Positions 17,689 through 27,743 of a stretch of 64,000 nucleotides of DNA are shown here, one piece after another; the first letter of the stretch is position 1; each line of letters begins with the position of its first letter. The notes beneath the pieces were generated by a model. The model saw nothing but the letters and a program-made list of their open reading frames with translations, did no database searches and was not told where the DNA came from. The stretch is from IMG/VR virus record IMGVR_UViG_3300042503_002394, positions 21,000 to 84,999 of that record; one strand, given 5' to 3'. This DNA is from a virus. The position numbers were made by a program, and so were the translations under genes.

Positions 17689-18234
17689 TTATACGTATGG
17701 ACCTTTATAATTAACTGGAAGTGGAGTTTTCTTATAATAACCCTTAGGAAAACTTGGTGAATTTCCTTCCCTAAATTGAAGAAATTGATTTAAATTTTTA
17801 AACGCACTTGGGTCTTTTCGGTAAAAGGATACTATTGAACACCATATCCTCCAAAAAAATGCACAGAATTCCAATGAACTCCTATTTTTAATGGAAGGTC
17901 ACTTATTTCGCTTTTATTTGAAAAGCCTAAATATTCTTTTTTAATGTCAAGTTGTTCGTATGCTAAATTATCTGTAATAAGATTATTATTCGGATAAATA
18001 AATGACAAGTCTGAAAAATTTGAAGTTGGTTCGACACTAGAATTAATGACTACAAATCCCGTCCCTTATGTTAAGATTACGTTGATTAATCTCCATTTTA
18101 CTTGGAATATACCTTCTTTCTAGTTTAAATCTGTTGCCGCTAATTTCATATGGATAATAATCAACCCAATCAAAAATATTATTATCTGATATATTATACC
18201 CCCCGTTTGCTTTCTGAATCTATTGGCATAGAAA
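17689..18234 (-). pseudogene. Frame-broken C-terminal region of the tail fibre
   Basis: Downstream of the annotated fibre stop, protein-like sequence continues to TAA at 17689 in successive frames. It becomes one coherent reading if four single-base changes are made in short homopolymers: A-run 18245-18249, C-run 18199-18204, CCC at 18058-18060, and AA at 17838-17839. The restored segments include NFYANRFRK, DWVDYYPYEISGNRF, VINSSVEPTSNFSD, LAYEQLDIKKEYLGF and YRKDPSAFKNL. This is either a decayed or phase-variable receptor-binding end, or a local cluster of sequencing indels. Confidence 0.7.
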
Positions 18235-20454
18235 TTATCTACATAAAAATACTTTTGTCTGCAAGTTTCCAGATTGATCATAAAAAGAAAATGATTGTTC
18301 AGAATAAGAAACCCCCGTTGGAACAATAAGAAATTGACCACTTACATTTACTGTTGGAATTTTATCAAAATTCTTTTGTCCGCTAATTGTCTGATTGCCA
18401 CTTGTCATTACAAAACTAGCATTGCCACCAATATCAGGAATTGTATAAACTCTACTACCACTAATTAATGGTGCTGAAATATTAATTGCGCTTCCAAATT
18501 GACCTGTTCTAAAAGATAATTGATTTGTAGTTGATTGAAATACGCCTGTTGCTTGAAATATAGTTGGACTTAAAAAATTCTTAATCCCACTAATTGACTG
18601 ACCTCCTTGAGTCATTACAAATGATGCGTCAATATTAACATCAGGAATCGTGTAAGTTTTACTTCCAATAATTGATGGAGCTGAAATATTAATCAAACTC
18701 CCAGCATTACCAGTTCTAAAGGTTAATTGATTTTGCGTTCTTTGAAATACAGCTCCACTTAAAAAAGTTTTACTTCCACTTATATTTTGACTTCCAGAAG
18801 TATAAATTACATCGCCAATTATTAAACTTCTTTCGAAAGTTCCAGTATTTGTCACAAGACCATTGTTCCATGAAATTATTGATTGATTATTTAATTTAAA
18901 CAAACCGCTTTTACCATTACCAAACCCAGTTATATTTCCACTTAAAGCTGCTTCAAAATTTCCTTCAGTAGTAATTAAACCGTCTTGCCATTCAATTACT
19001 TGTGAATAACCAAATGAATCTGGTACAGATAAACTGCCATTTGCACCAAATTCTGGGAAACTTGTAATTTGATTATCTCCGCCTAATGTAGAACTCAATA
19101 CGCCATTATCCCATGAAATTATATCATCAATGCTATCAGAACCGCCAAGATCAATTTGTCTTTTTTGCAAAGACCCTATATTACTATTACTAAATCCATC
19201 CCACGCACCATTATTACCAATAAATTTAACCCACCTGCCATTATTGTATAAAAATAAATTATTATCTAAAAATTCAATTTGACCTTTTTCGCCATCATCT
19301 TCGCTATTGACTGGAGAATCATTCGTTCCATTAATAGCGTCTCCATTTTTAATAAAAAGTTTATCTAAAAAAATAGTTTGATTTGCAAAACTTTTTTGTC
19401 CATTTATAATCTGATCTTCTGTTAATGTGACTATATTTGTAAAATCAACAACGCCAGGACCGCCTACTTCTCCCCAAAAATTAACTGGCCCATAAAAATC
19501 TGTAACTGAATCTTCTTGTAAAAAAAGAGAGCCTCCATTTATCGACAAGGCTCCTCCAGTCATATTTAACGCAAGTCCGCTATTAATATTAATACCTTGA
19601 TTATCAAAAATAATACGATTATTGCCAATATTAAGACTAGCGGAATTAAGATTACCCAGTGTATTAACTACGCCAGAGAAATTAGTGATAGAATTAGAAT
19701 TCGTAGAAAATTGTCTTCCATTTTTAATTATTAAATTTGAATTTAAATCTAAATTTCCCGCCATATTTAAATTTCCAGAAAAAATGCCAGAAGCACCTGT
19801 CTGTATAAATAAATTATTATCATTTTTTATTGTTAAACTTGAATTTAAGTCTAAATCACCAAAAAAACCAACGTTGCCAGAAAAAATACCAGAAGAATTT
19901 TGATCTAAATATAGTCCCGCATTATCATTTATTAATAAATCATCGTTTACTACAACATTTCCTGCAATATCTATTCCATTTTCAAAATTTATATACAATT
20001 TATTTGAAGTGTCCGCGATGATCGTATCATTTGTTATATCTGAAATTATTACAGAGCCACTTATATTTTCATTTATAATAGAGTTTTTACCAGCTAACAC
20101 TGTACAAAATCTAGAACCTTTTTCAAAAATAGATCCATCACAGTTTAAATCTAAATTTTGAAAACCAGAAACGTTAGAGTTTATAGAATTAATGATTGCA
20201 TTGCCAGTGCCAATGATTCTATTATTTTGACCGCCCAAAATAACATTTCTAACATCTCCAAATATATTAGAGGAGTCTGTTGTATAAACTTTAGAGCCAT
20301 TTAAAGTTAAACCACCAGTAATACTAAAATTTCCAGCTAAACTCCTATTTAAGTTTCCATGAACATAATTTGTACCTTGTTGGAAGAAAATATCTCCACT
20401 AGGACTTGAAAAAGTATGAATTTCAATTTGTTCTGGTTGAATTTTGTTGTACAT
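18235..20454 (-). CDS. Tail fibre / receptor-binding structural protein
   Basis: The 739-residue product is rich in Gly, Asn, Ser and Thr and is built of repeated beta-type units: LDLNSSLTIKN and LDLNSNLIIKN near the N-terminal third, and two long C-terminal repeats each containing TYTIPD or VYTIPD, NASFVMT or DASFVMT, and ISG-KNF. This is typical of trimeric phage fibres that contact the host surface. The ORF stop at 18235 probably results from a frame break, because coherent sequence continues to 17689. The expected full length is about 920 residues. Confidence 0.75.
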   Translation of the reverse strand: MYNKIQPEQIEIHTFSSPSGDIFFQQGTNYVHGNLNRSLAGNFSITGGLTLNGSKVYTTDSSNIFGDVRNVILGGQNNRIIGTGNAIINSINSNVSGFQNLDLNCDGSIFEKGSRFCTVLAGKNSIINENISGSVIISDITNDTIIADTSNKLYINFENGIDIAGNVVVNDDLLINDNAGLYLDQNSSGIFSGNVGFFGDLDLNSSLTIKNDNNLFIQTGASGIFSGNLNMAGNLDLNSNLIIKNGRQFSTNSNSITNFSGVVNTLGNLNSASLNIGNNRIIFDNQGININSGLALNMTGGALSINGGSLFLQEDSVTDFYGPVNFWGEVGGPGVVDFTNIVTLTEDQIINGQKSFANQTIFLDKLFIKNGDAINGTNDSPVNSEDDGEKGQIEFLDNNLFLYNNGRWVKFIGNNGAWDGFSNSNIGSLQKRQIDLGGSDSIDDIISWDNGVLSSTLGGDNQITSFPEFGANGSLSVPDSFGYSQVIEWQDGLITTEGNFEAALSGNITGFGNGKSGLFKLNNQSIISWNNGLVTNTGTFERSLIIGDVIYTSGSQNISGSKTFLSGAVFQRTQNQLTFRTGNAGSLINISAPSIIGSKTYTIPDVNIDASFVMTQGGQSISGIKNFLSPTIFQATGVFQSTTNQLSFRTGQFGSAINISAPLISGSRVYTIPDIGGNASFVMTSGNQTISGQKNFDKIPTVNVSGQFLIVPTGVSYSEQSFSFYDQSGNLQTKVFLCR

Positions 20455-20487
20455 TCTTTACTATAAGTTATCAATAAAAATTACACC
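20455..20487 (-). promoter_or_regulatory. GGTG-TAATTT motif upstream of the fibre gene
   Basis: On the minus strand the motif GGTG-TAATTT lies 23 bp before the fibre ATG, farther than in other members of this class. It is in the short divergent region shared with the SSB-like gene. Confidence 0.3.
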
Positions 20488-20494
20488 ATTTCAA

Positions 20495-21079
20495 ATGAAA
20501 TATACTTTATATAAACCTAATTCAAAAAATACTGGTTCAGCTTTTAGTTTCGAGATTGGAACTTCAAAGAATGGAGAGACCGCACTTTATGTATCAATGA
20601 TCCAACAACATAGTTGGAACGATGTAACAAAAAATGGATCTTTTAAAGAAAATTCTAAAAATCCAGAAAAATCAGCCTCAATTAAAATTTCCGTAACAGA
20701 AGCTGGAGAATTTCTTTCTTCTTTTAAAACCAGAATACCTTACACGGCTTTTCATAAAACAAAAGAGGATAGCACAATAATTAAATTAAATCCATGGGAC
20801 AAAGTTAGAAAAATCAAAGAAATGGATGGAGAAAAATCTTATAATTCGCCAGCATTTGGTTTTTCTGTTTCTAGAAATTCAAATCAAAATTTTAAACTTC
20901 CGCTTGAAGCTGGAGAGGTTGAAGTATTAGCGCAGCTTTTAATTGAATACATCAAAACATCTTTTACCTTTTCAAGAAAGCAGGAAAATAATAATCAAAA
21001 CACATATCAACAAAAGAAACAATACCCATCAAAGCCAAAATCCGAACAAGTTGAATTAGAAGACGATGCCCCATTCTAA
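20495..21079 (+). CDS. Putative single-stranded DNA-binding protein
   Basis: The start at 20495 (MKYTLYKPN) is chosen because the upstream extension overlaps the divergent fibre gene. The 194-residue product has a beta-rich N-terminal half, a helical segment EVEVLAQLLIEYIK near residue 140, a Gln/Asn/Lys-rich linker and an acidic C-terminus ELEDDAPF. That tail resembles the DDIPF-type tip by which bacterial SSBs recruit partners. I infer ssDNA binding from this tail and overall layout. The fold itself is not a recognisable OB signature. Confidence 0.55.
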   Translation: MKYTLYKPNSKNTGSAFSFEIGTSKNGETALYVSMIQQHSWNDVTKNGSFKENSKNPEKSASIKISVTEAGEFLSSFKTRIPYTAFHKTKEDSTIIKLNPWDKVRKIKEMDGEKSYNSPAFGFSVSRNSNQNFKLPLEAGEVEVLAQLLIEYIKTSFTFSRKQENNNQNTYQQKKQYPSKPKSEQVELEDDAPF

Positions 21080-22799
21080 AATTAAAATTCTTTTTCATTC
21101 TAATTATAGTAGAATGGTAACTGGATTTGGCAAAAATATGCGAAATCTATTACTTGCACTACATAATGATCCAGATATAGAGGTTATTGAAGCTGCTAAT
21201 GGTGTTCCATATGGAGCTGATCTTAAAACTCCATGGAAGTGCTACGGAACAGCTCCTTCTGATCCTAATTTAATGAATGAGATAGGAAATGATGGAATGA
21301 AACAAAGAATGGCTTCATATGGTTATTATTGTATTGATAAAATTATTGAAGAATGTAAGCCAGACATATATTTGGGTATTGAAGATATTTGGGCATTCAA
21401 AGATTTTGAGAAAAAACCATGGTGGAATACTTTGCGCACAATAATTTGGACTACACTTGATAGTGTTCCAATTTTACCAGACGCATTTCATATTGCGCCT
21501 AAATGTGATGAATTTATTGTATGGGCATCTTTTGCAGAACAGGAAATGAAAAAAAATGGTTTTCAAAATGTCAAAACTATTCATGGAGCTATTGATTATT
21601 CAGATTTTAAACCTCTTGCAGAAAGAGATCAAATTAGGTCAAAGTTCAATATAAACGAAGATTTTGTAATTGGCTTTGTTTTTAAAAATCAATTAAGAAA
21701 ATCTGTTCCAAATCTTTTAGATGGATTTAGACTATTTAAAGAAAAGAATCCAAAGTTAAAAACCAAATTACTTCTTCATACAGATTGGTCTGAAGTTAAT
21801 CATGGATGGGATATTCCAAGATATATTAAAGAAAAAAACATAAATGAAGATGATGTTTTAGCTTCTTACATATGTCATCAATGTGGAGAATTCTTTTTAC
21901 ACAAATACATTGGAGAAAAGAAAGATTGCCCTTCTTGTGGAGCTAAGGAAAGAGTTCATACAAAAAACAGTGGACTTGGGGTTTCCGAAGATCAATTGAA
22001 TCAAATATATTCTTGCATGGACGTTTATTGTCATCCATTTACAAGTGGTGGTCAAGAGCTTCCAATTCAAGAAGCAAAAGCTGCTGGATTAATTACATTG
22101 GTTACAGAGTATTCGTGCGGAACAGATTCTTGTTATCCTCATCAAGGTGGACTACCCTTAAAGTGGAATGAATACAGAGAACCCCATACTCAATTTATTA
22201 AAGCAACAACCTGTCCACAAGACATTTGCGAAAAACTTGATAAAGTACTCAAAATGAGTTTTGATGAAAAACAATCTTTAATTCAAAATGGTAAAAAAAC
22301 AGTTAATGAAAAATTTTCTGTACAAAAAATCAAAAATGATTTAAAGCAAATTTTTGTTGATTTAAAAAATAAAAACAAAGAAATCATTGTTAATGAAGAA
22401 GTCCAAAAACAACAAACAATTTCATTTGAAAGTCTTTTAGATAAAAATCAAGAAGATAGAATTTTAATTGTTATGCCAGAATCTGCTGGAGATGTATTCA
22501 TGTTAACCTCATTGTTGCCATCCATAAAAGAAGCTTACCCAGAAAAAGACCTTTACTTTGCTACTAAAAAAGAGTTTTTCCCTATTTTAGATTTAAATGA
22601 ATTTATATACAAAATCATAGAATACAATCCATTTATGGAAAATCTCGTAATGATGGAAGGAAGATCTGATCATCAAGGATATTTTCAAATATGTTTTCTG
22701 CCACATATTGGTACTCAAAGACAATTAGACTATCTGCATCAGGGAAATAAAGATAAAATTATGTTTGAAATTCATTCAGAAAATTACAATAAATACTAA
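21066..22799 (+). CDS. GT4-like glycosyltransferase with zinc-ribbon insert and GT9 N-terminal half
   Basis: The 577-residue product has a glycosyltransferase core (FHSNYSRMVTGFGKN at the start; SGGQELPIQEAKAAG near residue 330). Inside it is a zinc-ribbon-like insert with CHQC and CPSC pairs near residues 271-299. From about residue 465 a new domain begins, RILIVMPESAGDVFMLTSLL, matching the N-terminal half of GT9 heptosyltransferases. Its C-terminal half is on the next ORF. The start overlaps the SSB-like gene by 14 bp. Confidence 0.7.
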   Translation: MPHSKIKILFHSNYSRMVTGFGKNMRNLLLALHNDPDIEVIEAANGVPYGADLKTPWKCYGTAPSDPNLMNEIGNDGMKQRMASYGYYCIDKIIEECKPDIYLGIEDIWAFKDFEKKPWWNTLRTIIWTTLDSVPILPDAFHIAPKCDEFIVWASFAEQEMKKNGFQNVKTIHGAIDYSDFKPLAERDQIRSKFNINEDFVIGFVFKNQLRKSVPNLLDGFRLFKEKNPKLKTKLLLHTDWSEVNHGWDIPRYIKEKNINEDDVLASYICHQCGEFFLHKYIGEKKDCPSCGAKERVHTKNSGLGVSEDQLNQIYSCMDVYCHPFTSGGQELPIQEAKAAGLITLVTEYSCGTDSCYPHQGGLPLKWNEYREPHTQFIKATTCPQDICEKLDKVLKMSFDEKQSLIQNGKKTVNEKFSVQKIKNDLKQIFVDLKNKNKEIIVNEEVQKQQTISFESLLDKNQEDRILIVMPESAGDVFMLTSLLPSIKEAYPEKDLYFATKKEFFPILDLNEFIYKIIEYNPFMENLVMMEGRSDHQGYFQICFLPHIGTQRQLDYLHQGNKDKIMFEIHSENYNKY

Positions 22800-22800
22800 G

Positions 22801-23934
22801 ATGCATTTAATAGAAAGATATTCATTATCAACTGGATTAAAAATTAATAATCCATCAATTTCAGAACAATTTTTTCCAATCTCTGCTGATAAATTTGTAT
22901 GTTTTCATACATCAGCAAAAGATAATTTACGAGATTATGATTATTGGAATGAAGTTAAATTTATTTTAGATCCTATTTTAAATAAATATGGATACAAAAC
23001 AATTCAAATTGGGCTTGAAAAAGATCCAACAATAAATTGCGACATAGATTTAAGAGGTAAAACCTCTATTCGTCAAATGGCATATATTGTAAAAAAATGT
23101 AATTTATTTCTTGGGGTAGATTCATTCCCAGCTCATTTAGCAGGATTCTTCAAAAGAAAAATGGTTTCAATTTACTCTAATTCTTTTATGGAGTGTGTTA
23201 AGCCTTATTGGGGAGAAAGAGGAGATCAGATTTTAATAGAAACGCATAGAGCTGATAAAGAAAAACCTTCTTTCTCTTTTAATGAAAATCCAAAAACAGT
23301 TAATAGAATAAAACCAGAAGAAATAGCAAGTGCTGGATTAAAACTACTTAATATTCCAAATGAAAAAATCAATTATAAAACAATAAATATTGGAGCAAGA
23401 TATAAAGATGAATGTTTAGAAATTATTCCATCACAAAAATGCGAAGTAATATGTGATTCTATTAACGTAAGAATGGATCTTTTTCATAATGAGGAAAATT
23501 TATTCAATATTCTTAAAACAAATAATGCTGAAGTCACTTTAAGCAAACCAATTCATGATGATCTATTATTGTCAAAAAGAATTAAAAATATAAACTATGT
23601 CGCAGAAGAGTTCGATGTGGAATTTGTCAAAAGAATTAAAAAATCTGGAGTTAATCATATATTGCTTTGCACATCGAAAGAAAAACTTTCTGAACAAAGA
23701 TTTAAGTTATTTGATTTTACGGTTAATTTATTTGAATTAAGCGAATTGATTAAAATCAATAGAGAAAAATTGCCAAACTTTGATTTACAAAAAACAAAAA
23801 TTAAATCAAACAAAAAAATACTTTGCGGCAACAAAGTATATGACACTTACTATGATTTTAATGATCGCAAAAATGAAGATGATTTTTTTCTTGACTTAGA
23901 TTGGTATTATCTATATGATGACCAACATGAGTAA
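22801..23934 (+). CDS. GT9 (heptosyltransferase-like) C-terminal half plus extension
   Basis: The start ATG at 22801 lies 1 bp after the previous stop. The 378-residue product begins MHLIERYSLSTGLKI and contains LRGKTSIRQMAYIVKK and NLFLGVDSFPAHLAGF, the nucleotide-sugar-binding half of GT9 enzymes. The matching N-terminal half ends the previous ORF. The enzyme therefore appears split by a stop/start at the domain junction and may work as two chains. The last ~180 residues are not recognised. The stop overlaps the next gene as ATGAGTAA. Confidence 0.65.
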   Translation: MHLIERYSLSTGLKINNPSISEQFFPISADKFVCFHTSAKDNLRDYDYWNEVKFILDPILNKYGYKTIQIGLEKDPTINCDIDLRGKTSIRQMAYIVKKCNLFLGVDSFPAHLAGFFKRKMVSIYSNSFMECVKPYWGERGDQILIETHRADKEKPSFSFNENPKTVNRIKPEEIASAGLKLLNIPNEKINYKTINIGARYKDECLEIIPSQKCEVICDSINVRMDLFHNEENLFNILKTNNAEVTLSKPIHDDLLLSKRIKNINYVAEEFDVEFVKRIKKSGVNHILLCTSKEKLSEQRFKLFDFTVNLFELSELIKINREKLPNFDLQKTKIKSNKKILCGNKVYDTYYDFNDRKNEDDFFLDLDWYYLYDDQHE

Positions 23935-24694
23935 ACAAGAAACTTCAATTCCTCCATTCGAAAAATATGTTCGTAATGAGCATGGACTTATTAAATCCGT
24001 AGAATATATTTATTCTGAAGATGGATCTATTGATTGGCGAGCAATGATTAAACCAGAATTCCTTTATCCAAATAAGGGATGGTTTGACATTAGAAATCAA
24101 AGTGTTCCAAATTCAATGGATGGCTTGAATGATAAACAATTGCTTATTATGTTGGGTGGCATCAAGGAATTAGCTAAATTGCGCGGGTTTACTGATGTGG
24201 CATATCAAGTTTCCCACATTAAAGAAGATTATGTTGTGGCTAAGTGTCAGATTACGTGGATTGGAAACTATGAGACAAATGATAGATCTGTTCTTTTTGA
24301 AGATGTGGCTAATGCCACAGCGAATAATACGGATGATTTTTGTATTAAATTTTTAGAAACTATTGCTTGCAATAGAGCGTTTGTCCGTTGTGTGCGTAAC
24401 TTTTTGAATATTCATATTGTTGGTGCAGACGAAATTGATCGCTCTAAAAATAATTTATATTCATCGGAATCTCCAGAAAATGTAGATGACCTTACAGTGC
24501 TAAAGCCAAGTGGTCTTTTAGAAAAAATTGTTTCTGAAAAAGGCATGAAATCGTTTGATGATTTTGTTGTTTGGCTTAGGGATCAATGGACATCTAATTT
24601 ATATAGAAATGAAGATGTAAAAAATTGGGTTCAATATAAAGACATCCCAGCGAAAGAATGTAGAAAATTAATTGTTTTGTTAAAAAAGCATTAA
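23927..24694 (+). CDS. Conserved phage protein, possible ssDNA-annealing/recombination protein
   Basis: The start at 23927 (MSKQETSIPPF) is preferred because it gives the ATGAGTAA overlap used elsewhere in this genome. The 255-residue product has CQITWIGNYETNDR, then LFEDVANATANN and FLETIACNRAFVRCVRNFL near residues 115-155. The order of a beta hairpin followed by an alanine/asparagine turn and an arginine-rich helix is reminiscent of Rad52-like annealing proteins. No decisive catalytic motif is visible. It converges with the tail gene, sharing 4 bp. Confidence 0.35.
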   Translation: MSKQETSIPPFEKYVRNEHGLIKSVEYIYSEDGSIDWRAMIKPEFLYPNKGWFDIRNQSVPNSMDGLNDKQLLIMLGGIKELAKLRGFTDVAYQVSHIKEDYVVAKCQITWIGNYETNDRSVLFEDVANATANNTDDFCIKFLETIACNRAFVRCVRNFLNIHIVGADEIDRSKNNLYSSESPENVDDLTVLKPSGLLEKIVSEKGMKSFDDFVVWLRDQWTSNLYRNEDVKNWVQYKDIPAKECRKLIVLLKKH

Positions 24695-26976
24695 TTAATT
24701 TTTAAGAAATTTTTAGTTCCAGCGCTAAATATCTTACTAACAGCTTGTGTATTTGTAATAGAAATATTTGAATTAGTTAAGAAATTAGATTGATCTGGAG
24801 GTAAGAAAGCTTTGTTGCTTTTACTTATTGTTGTGCTAACACCATCACTAGATACACTTAAAGAAACAGAATCAATGTCAATAGTTATATTATTTGGTAT
24901 TTCAAAATCATAATAAGTAACAGAAGATGATTTTATAGCGCTAGGATTCGCTCCATTTAAACTCTTAAAATTTGCTGCAAGAGTTTTTGATTCTGAGTAA
25001 GATGCATTATAGGATTTTAATTCACTTTTGTTAAAGTCATTTGGTTTTTGAGATTTTATTTGAGAATAAACTTGTTGATAGTCTATTTCTTCTTCTTCTT
25101 CTTCGTCATCACCACTACCATCTTCTTCGTCACCTGGAGGCAAGATATCTATCTTTGCTAATGTTATATGATTTTTTAAATTTTTTAATGCTTTTGAATA
25201 TAATCTTTTTGAACTCTTTAAATTTTTTGTCAAACCAGTTTTTACTGATTCGTCTTGCACACCAATAAATGGATTATTACTATATGTAAAATAATCAACT
25301 TTTTGTGAAAGATCACCAAAATTATCGATAGAATCTTCTGGCACTAATTGTTTTTTTGCTATAGCTATAAAATAATTCGCTCCTTTCCTCATACCAGCAT
25401 AACCAGCCAATGTTGCTACTGTAGGAATAGTAAAACCCTTGCTTTGTAAAAGAGTAACGATATCTGCAAAAAAACCTATTTGACTTATTTTTGTATTACC
25501 TTTATATGGTCCATCAACTGTAACACCATCTGAAGAAATTAATGTTTGATTTTTTGCAAATTTATCGCTATAACCCCTAGAGATAAAAACAGTTCCAAAA
25601 GTGTCATAATATCCTTTCAATAAGGTATAAAGTGGCGTTTCGCTTGCTTTAGCCATAACTTTATCATCCGTATCTAATAAAGGAAAAAAAGAAGCGCTAT
25701 CTCCCAATAAACTTCTTGTTTTAGAGGTTTTATATGCATTGGTATCTGTTCCAACAATATTGCTTACTTTTTTTGATGTTTTATTTTTGGGTTTTTGCGG
25801 ATAATAAGTGCCGCCATCAAAAGCTTCATAAAAACAAGAAGAGCAATAAATTAACTTATCAAAACTTGCTGGAGAATTTGCATGTGGAGAGCAAAAAAAT
25901 GAATAAAAACTTTCAATAAGAGCTGACGATAAGTCTGATTGTAAACCTGAAAAAAGTTTATCGAAATCTACTCTATTTAGTTGTTTTTTTATTAATTGCG
26001 CACCACTAGTATAATTTATAGTAGTAGAATTAGAGTAAGAAGACGGTGTAGAAGAAGTGGAGCCATTAAATGATGCAACGATTCTAGGGGTTCTGCCTCC
26101 TTCTGTAAAAGATGCTGATAAAATTTTTGGATTTGTATCGGTTGTTGGATTAGAAATTTGTATTGAATTAGCCTCAGCAGAAGAAATAAATTTTATTGAT
26201 TTATTATCAACATACCAATAGTATCCAAAAAATGAAGCGATAGATGATAAGCATGATCTTATTGTCCCAGATGTATCAAATAATATTGAATTACTACTAG
26301 GCGCTCCAGTTATAGTTAATCCAAGAGATCTTAAGGCTGCAAAAAAATCTGAAACTAAATAACCATATTTAAGTGATGCTTTATTTGCATCTAATACTTC
26401 GCCTGATACTTTGACAGCTGCATTAGCATAAGAAAGATCGCTAACAATACTTTTTTTATTATAAGCTAAATATATCTTCTTTGATTCTTCCATCACGCTA
26501 TATATAGAATAACTTTTTCCAAGAATGATGATTCTATCAGATGACAAAACTTTATTTCCAACTCCAGTAACATTAACAGCTGGTTGTTTTCGTTTTATTT
26601 TATAAACTCCTGGAAATTCTGAATGCGCATATACTGCTCCATCATAAGATAAATCACTTGTTCCTACTGGAGCAGTAGTACCTCTACATAAGACAACCCA
26701 AGAATCTAAAAATTTTGAAAGTGAATCTATATATTTATAACTTTTTTTAATTCCAAAAGAATCTTTTGTAGTAGTTGTTTCGTCTAAAACAAAATCTTTT
26801 AATAATTTATCTACCTCAGATTTTGTAAAAGATGACCTTTCTCCAACTTTTCCAATTACAGAACCAAGCGAAGCAGACCCACAAGTAGAGGAGGCGTTTG
26901 AAGTTGTTACTGTGGCGCTATGAGATCCACCACTAGAAGAAAAATTCACCTCAACATTAGTAATAACTTCACTCAT
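24691..26976 (-). CDS. Large tail-tip / baseplate hub-like protein
   Basis: The 761-residue product is rich in Ser, Thr and Lys. It contains a segment LRSLGLTITGAPSSNSILFD, then LSSIASFFGYYWYVDNKSIKFI, resembling the hub domain of phage tail proteins in which a short element of the tail tip assembles around the tube. An acidic stretch (DDEEEEEE) lies near residue 630. Two cysteine pairs (CSSC and a nearby C) occur mid-protein. It is the last gene of the tail module in transcription order, consistent with a tip component. Confidence 0.5.
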   Translation of the reverse strand: MSEVITNVEVNFSSSGGSHSATVTTSNASSTCGSASLGSVIGKVGERSSFTKSEVDKLLKDFVLDETTTTKDSFGIKKSYKYIDSLSKFLDSWVVLCRGTTAPVGTSDLSYDGAVYAHSEFPGVYKIKRKQPAVNVTGVGNKVLSSDRIIILGKSYSIYSVMEESKKIYLAYNKKSIVSDLSYANAAVKVSGEVLDANKASLKYGYLVSDFFAALRSLGLTITGAPSSNSILFDTSGTIRSCLSSIASFFGYYWYVDNKSIKFISSAEANSIQISNPTTDTNPKILSASFTEGGRTPRIVASFNGSTSSTPSSYSNSTTINYTSGAQLIKKQLNRVDFDKLFSGLQSDLSSALIESFYSFFCSPHANSPASFDKLIYCSSCFYEAFDGGTYYPQKPKNKTSKKVSNIVGTDTNAYKTSKTRSLLGDSASFFPLLDTDDKVMAKASETPLYTLLKGYYDTFGTVFISRGYSDKFAKNQTLISSDGVTVDGPYKGNTKISQIGFFADIVTLLQSKGFTIPTVATLAGYAGMRKGANYFIAIAKKQLVPEDSIDNFGDLSQKVDYFTYSNNPFIGVQDESVKTGLTKNLKSSKRLYSKALKNLKNHITLAKIDILPPGDEEDGSGDDEEEEEEIDYQQVYSQIKSQKPNDFNKSELKSYNASYSESKTLAANFKSLNGANPSAIKSSSVTYYDFEIPNNITIDIDSVSLSVSSDGVSTTISKSNKAFLPPDQSNFLTNSNISITNTQAVSKIFSAGTKNFLKIN

Positions 26977-27743
26977 AATAATATAGACTCTAAAGAATAA
27001 ATTTCTGTAAATATTTTTGGTTCCAATCCAGTCACTATAAGAATTACACCTGTATTTAACTCAATCCATACATTTTTTTCTTGCTCCATACCGTTAACAT
27101 ACAAATTTGTTTCATTTTCAATAAATCTCACACCATATAAATCTTGCTCACTTTTAACAAATTGTGTTGTTTTTGGTTTTTGTGGAATTCCAAAAATTTT
27201 TCCAGTAATTGCCATTAAATAACTAAACCCAGTATTATTTATTATTAAATAAGAACTAGTTCCAGTATATAACTTTTGTCCATTTAAAAAATAATTTATT
27301 TTACTCAAATCACCCGTAAATGTTGGCATTTTTTGTCTTAAATCATTCATTAAAGAATTTTGAATCGCAGAACTTGAAGTGCCTGTACCAACACATGCTT
27401 CTTGAGTTGGTCTTAAATCAAATATTAATTTTAATTCATTAATATTACTTAAAAAACCATTATCATCAAAATAAATTGTGGAAATTGATTCGCCTGTTTT
27501 AAAATAAAAATCCCCATCTGTTTTATAAATTTTTTCAAATATTGTCTCATTAATAGTTGGAGTTCTTTCAACAACTGTTTGAGAATTAAGTGAAGCGATA
27601 AAATCATGCGTACCAGTTCTATTTACTAATGGTATATTAAAGTTATTTGAATAATAATCTGCAAGTTGATTATTATCTCTATTTATTGAAATTGATTCAT
27701 AACTCAATTCACTTCCAGTTGTTATTTCATAATTATAAATCAT
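26973..27743 (-). CDS. Hypothetical tail protein
   Basis: The 256-residue product is mainly beta-type and rich in Asn, Thr and Ile, with GTGTSSSAIQN near the middle. It overlaps its neighbours by 4 bp on both sides, placing it firmly in the tail-tip operon. No family signature is recognisable. Confidence 0.6.
   Translation of the reverse strand: MIYNYEITTGSELSYESISINRDNNQLADYYSNNFNIPLVNRTGTHDFIASLNSQTVVERTPTINETIFEKIYKTDGDFYFKTGESISTIYFDDNGFLSNINELKLIFDLRPTQEACVGTGTSSSAIQNSLMNDLRQKMPTFTGDLSKINYFLNGQKLYTGTSSYLIINNTGFSYLMAITGKIFGIPQKPKTTQFVKSEQDLYGVRFIENETNLYVNGMEQEKNVWIELNTGVILIVTGLEPKIFTEIYSLESILL

Noticed and set aside
25734-25919. Plus-strand ORF inside the tail-tip gene
   Set aside because: It has no start signal, is antisense to a long structural gene and has low-complexity composition.
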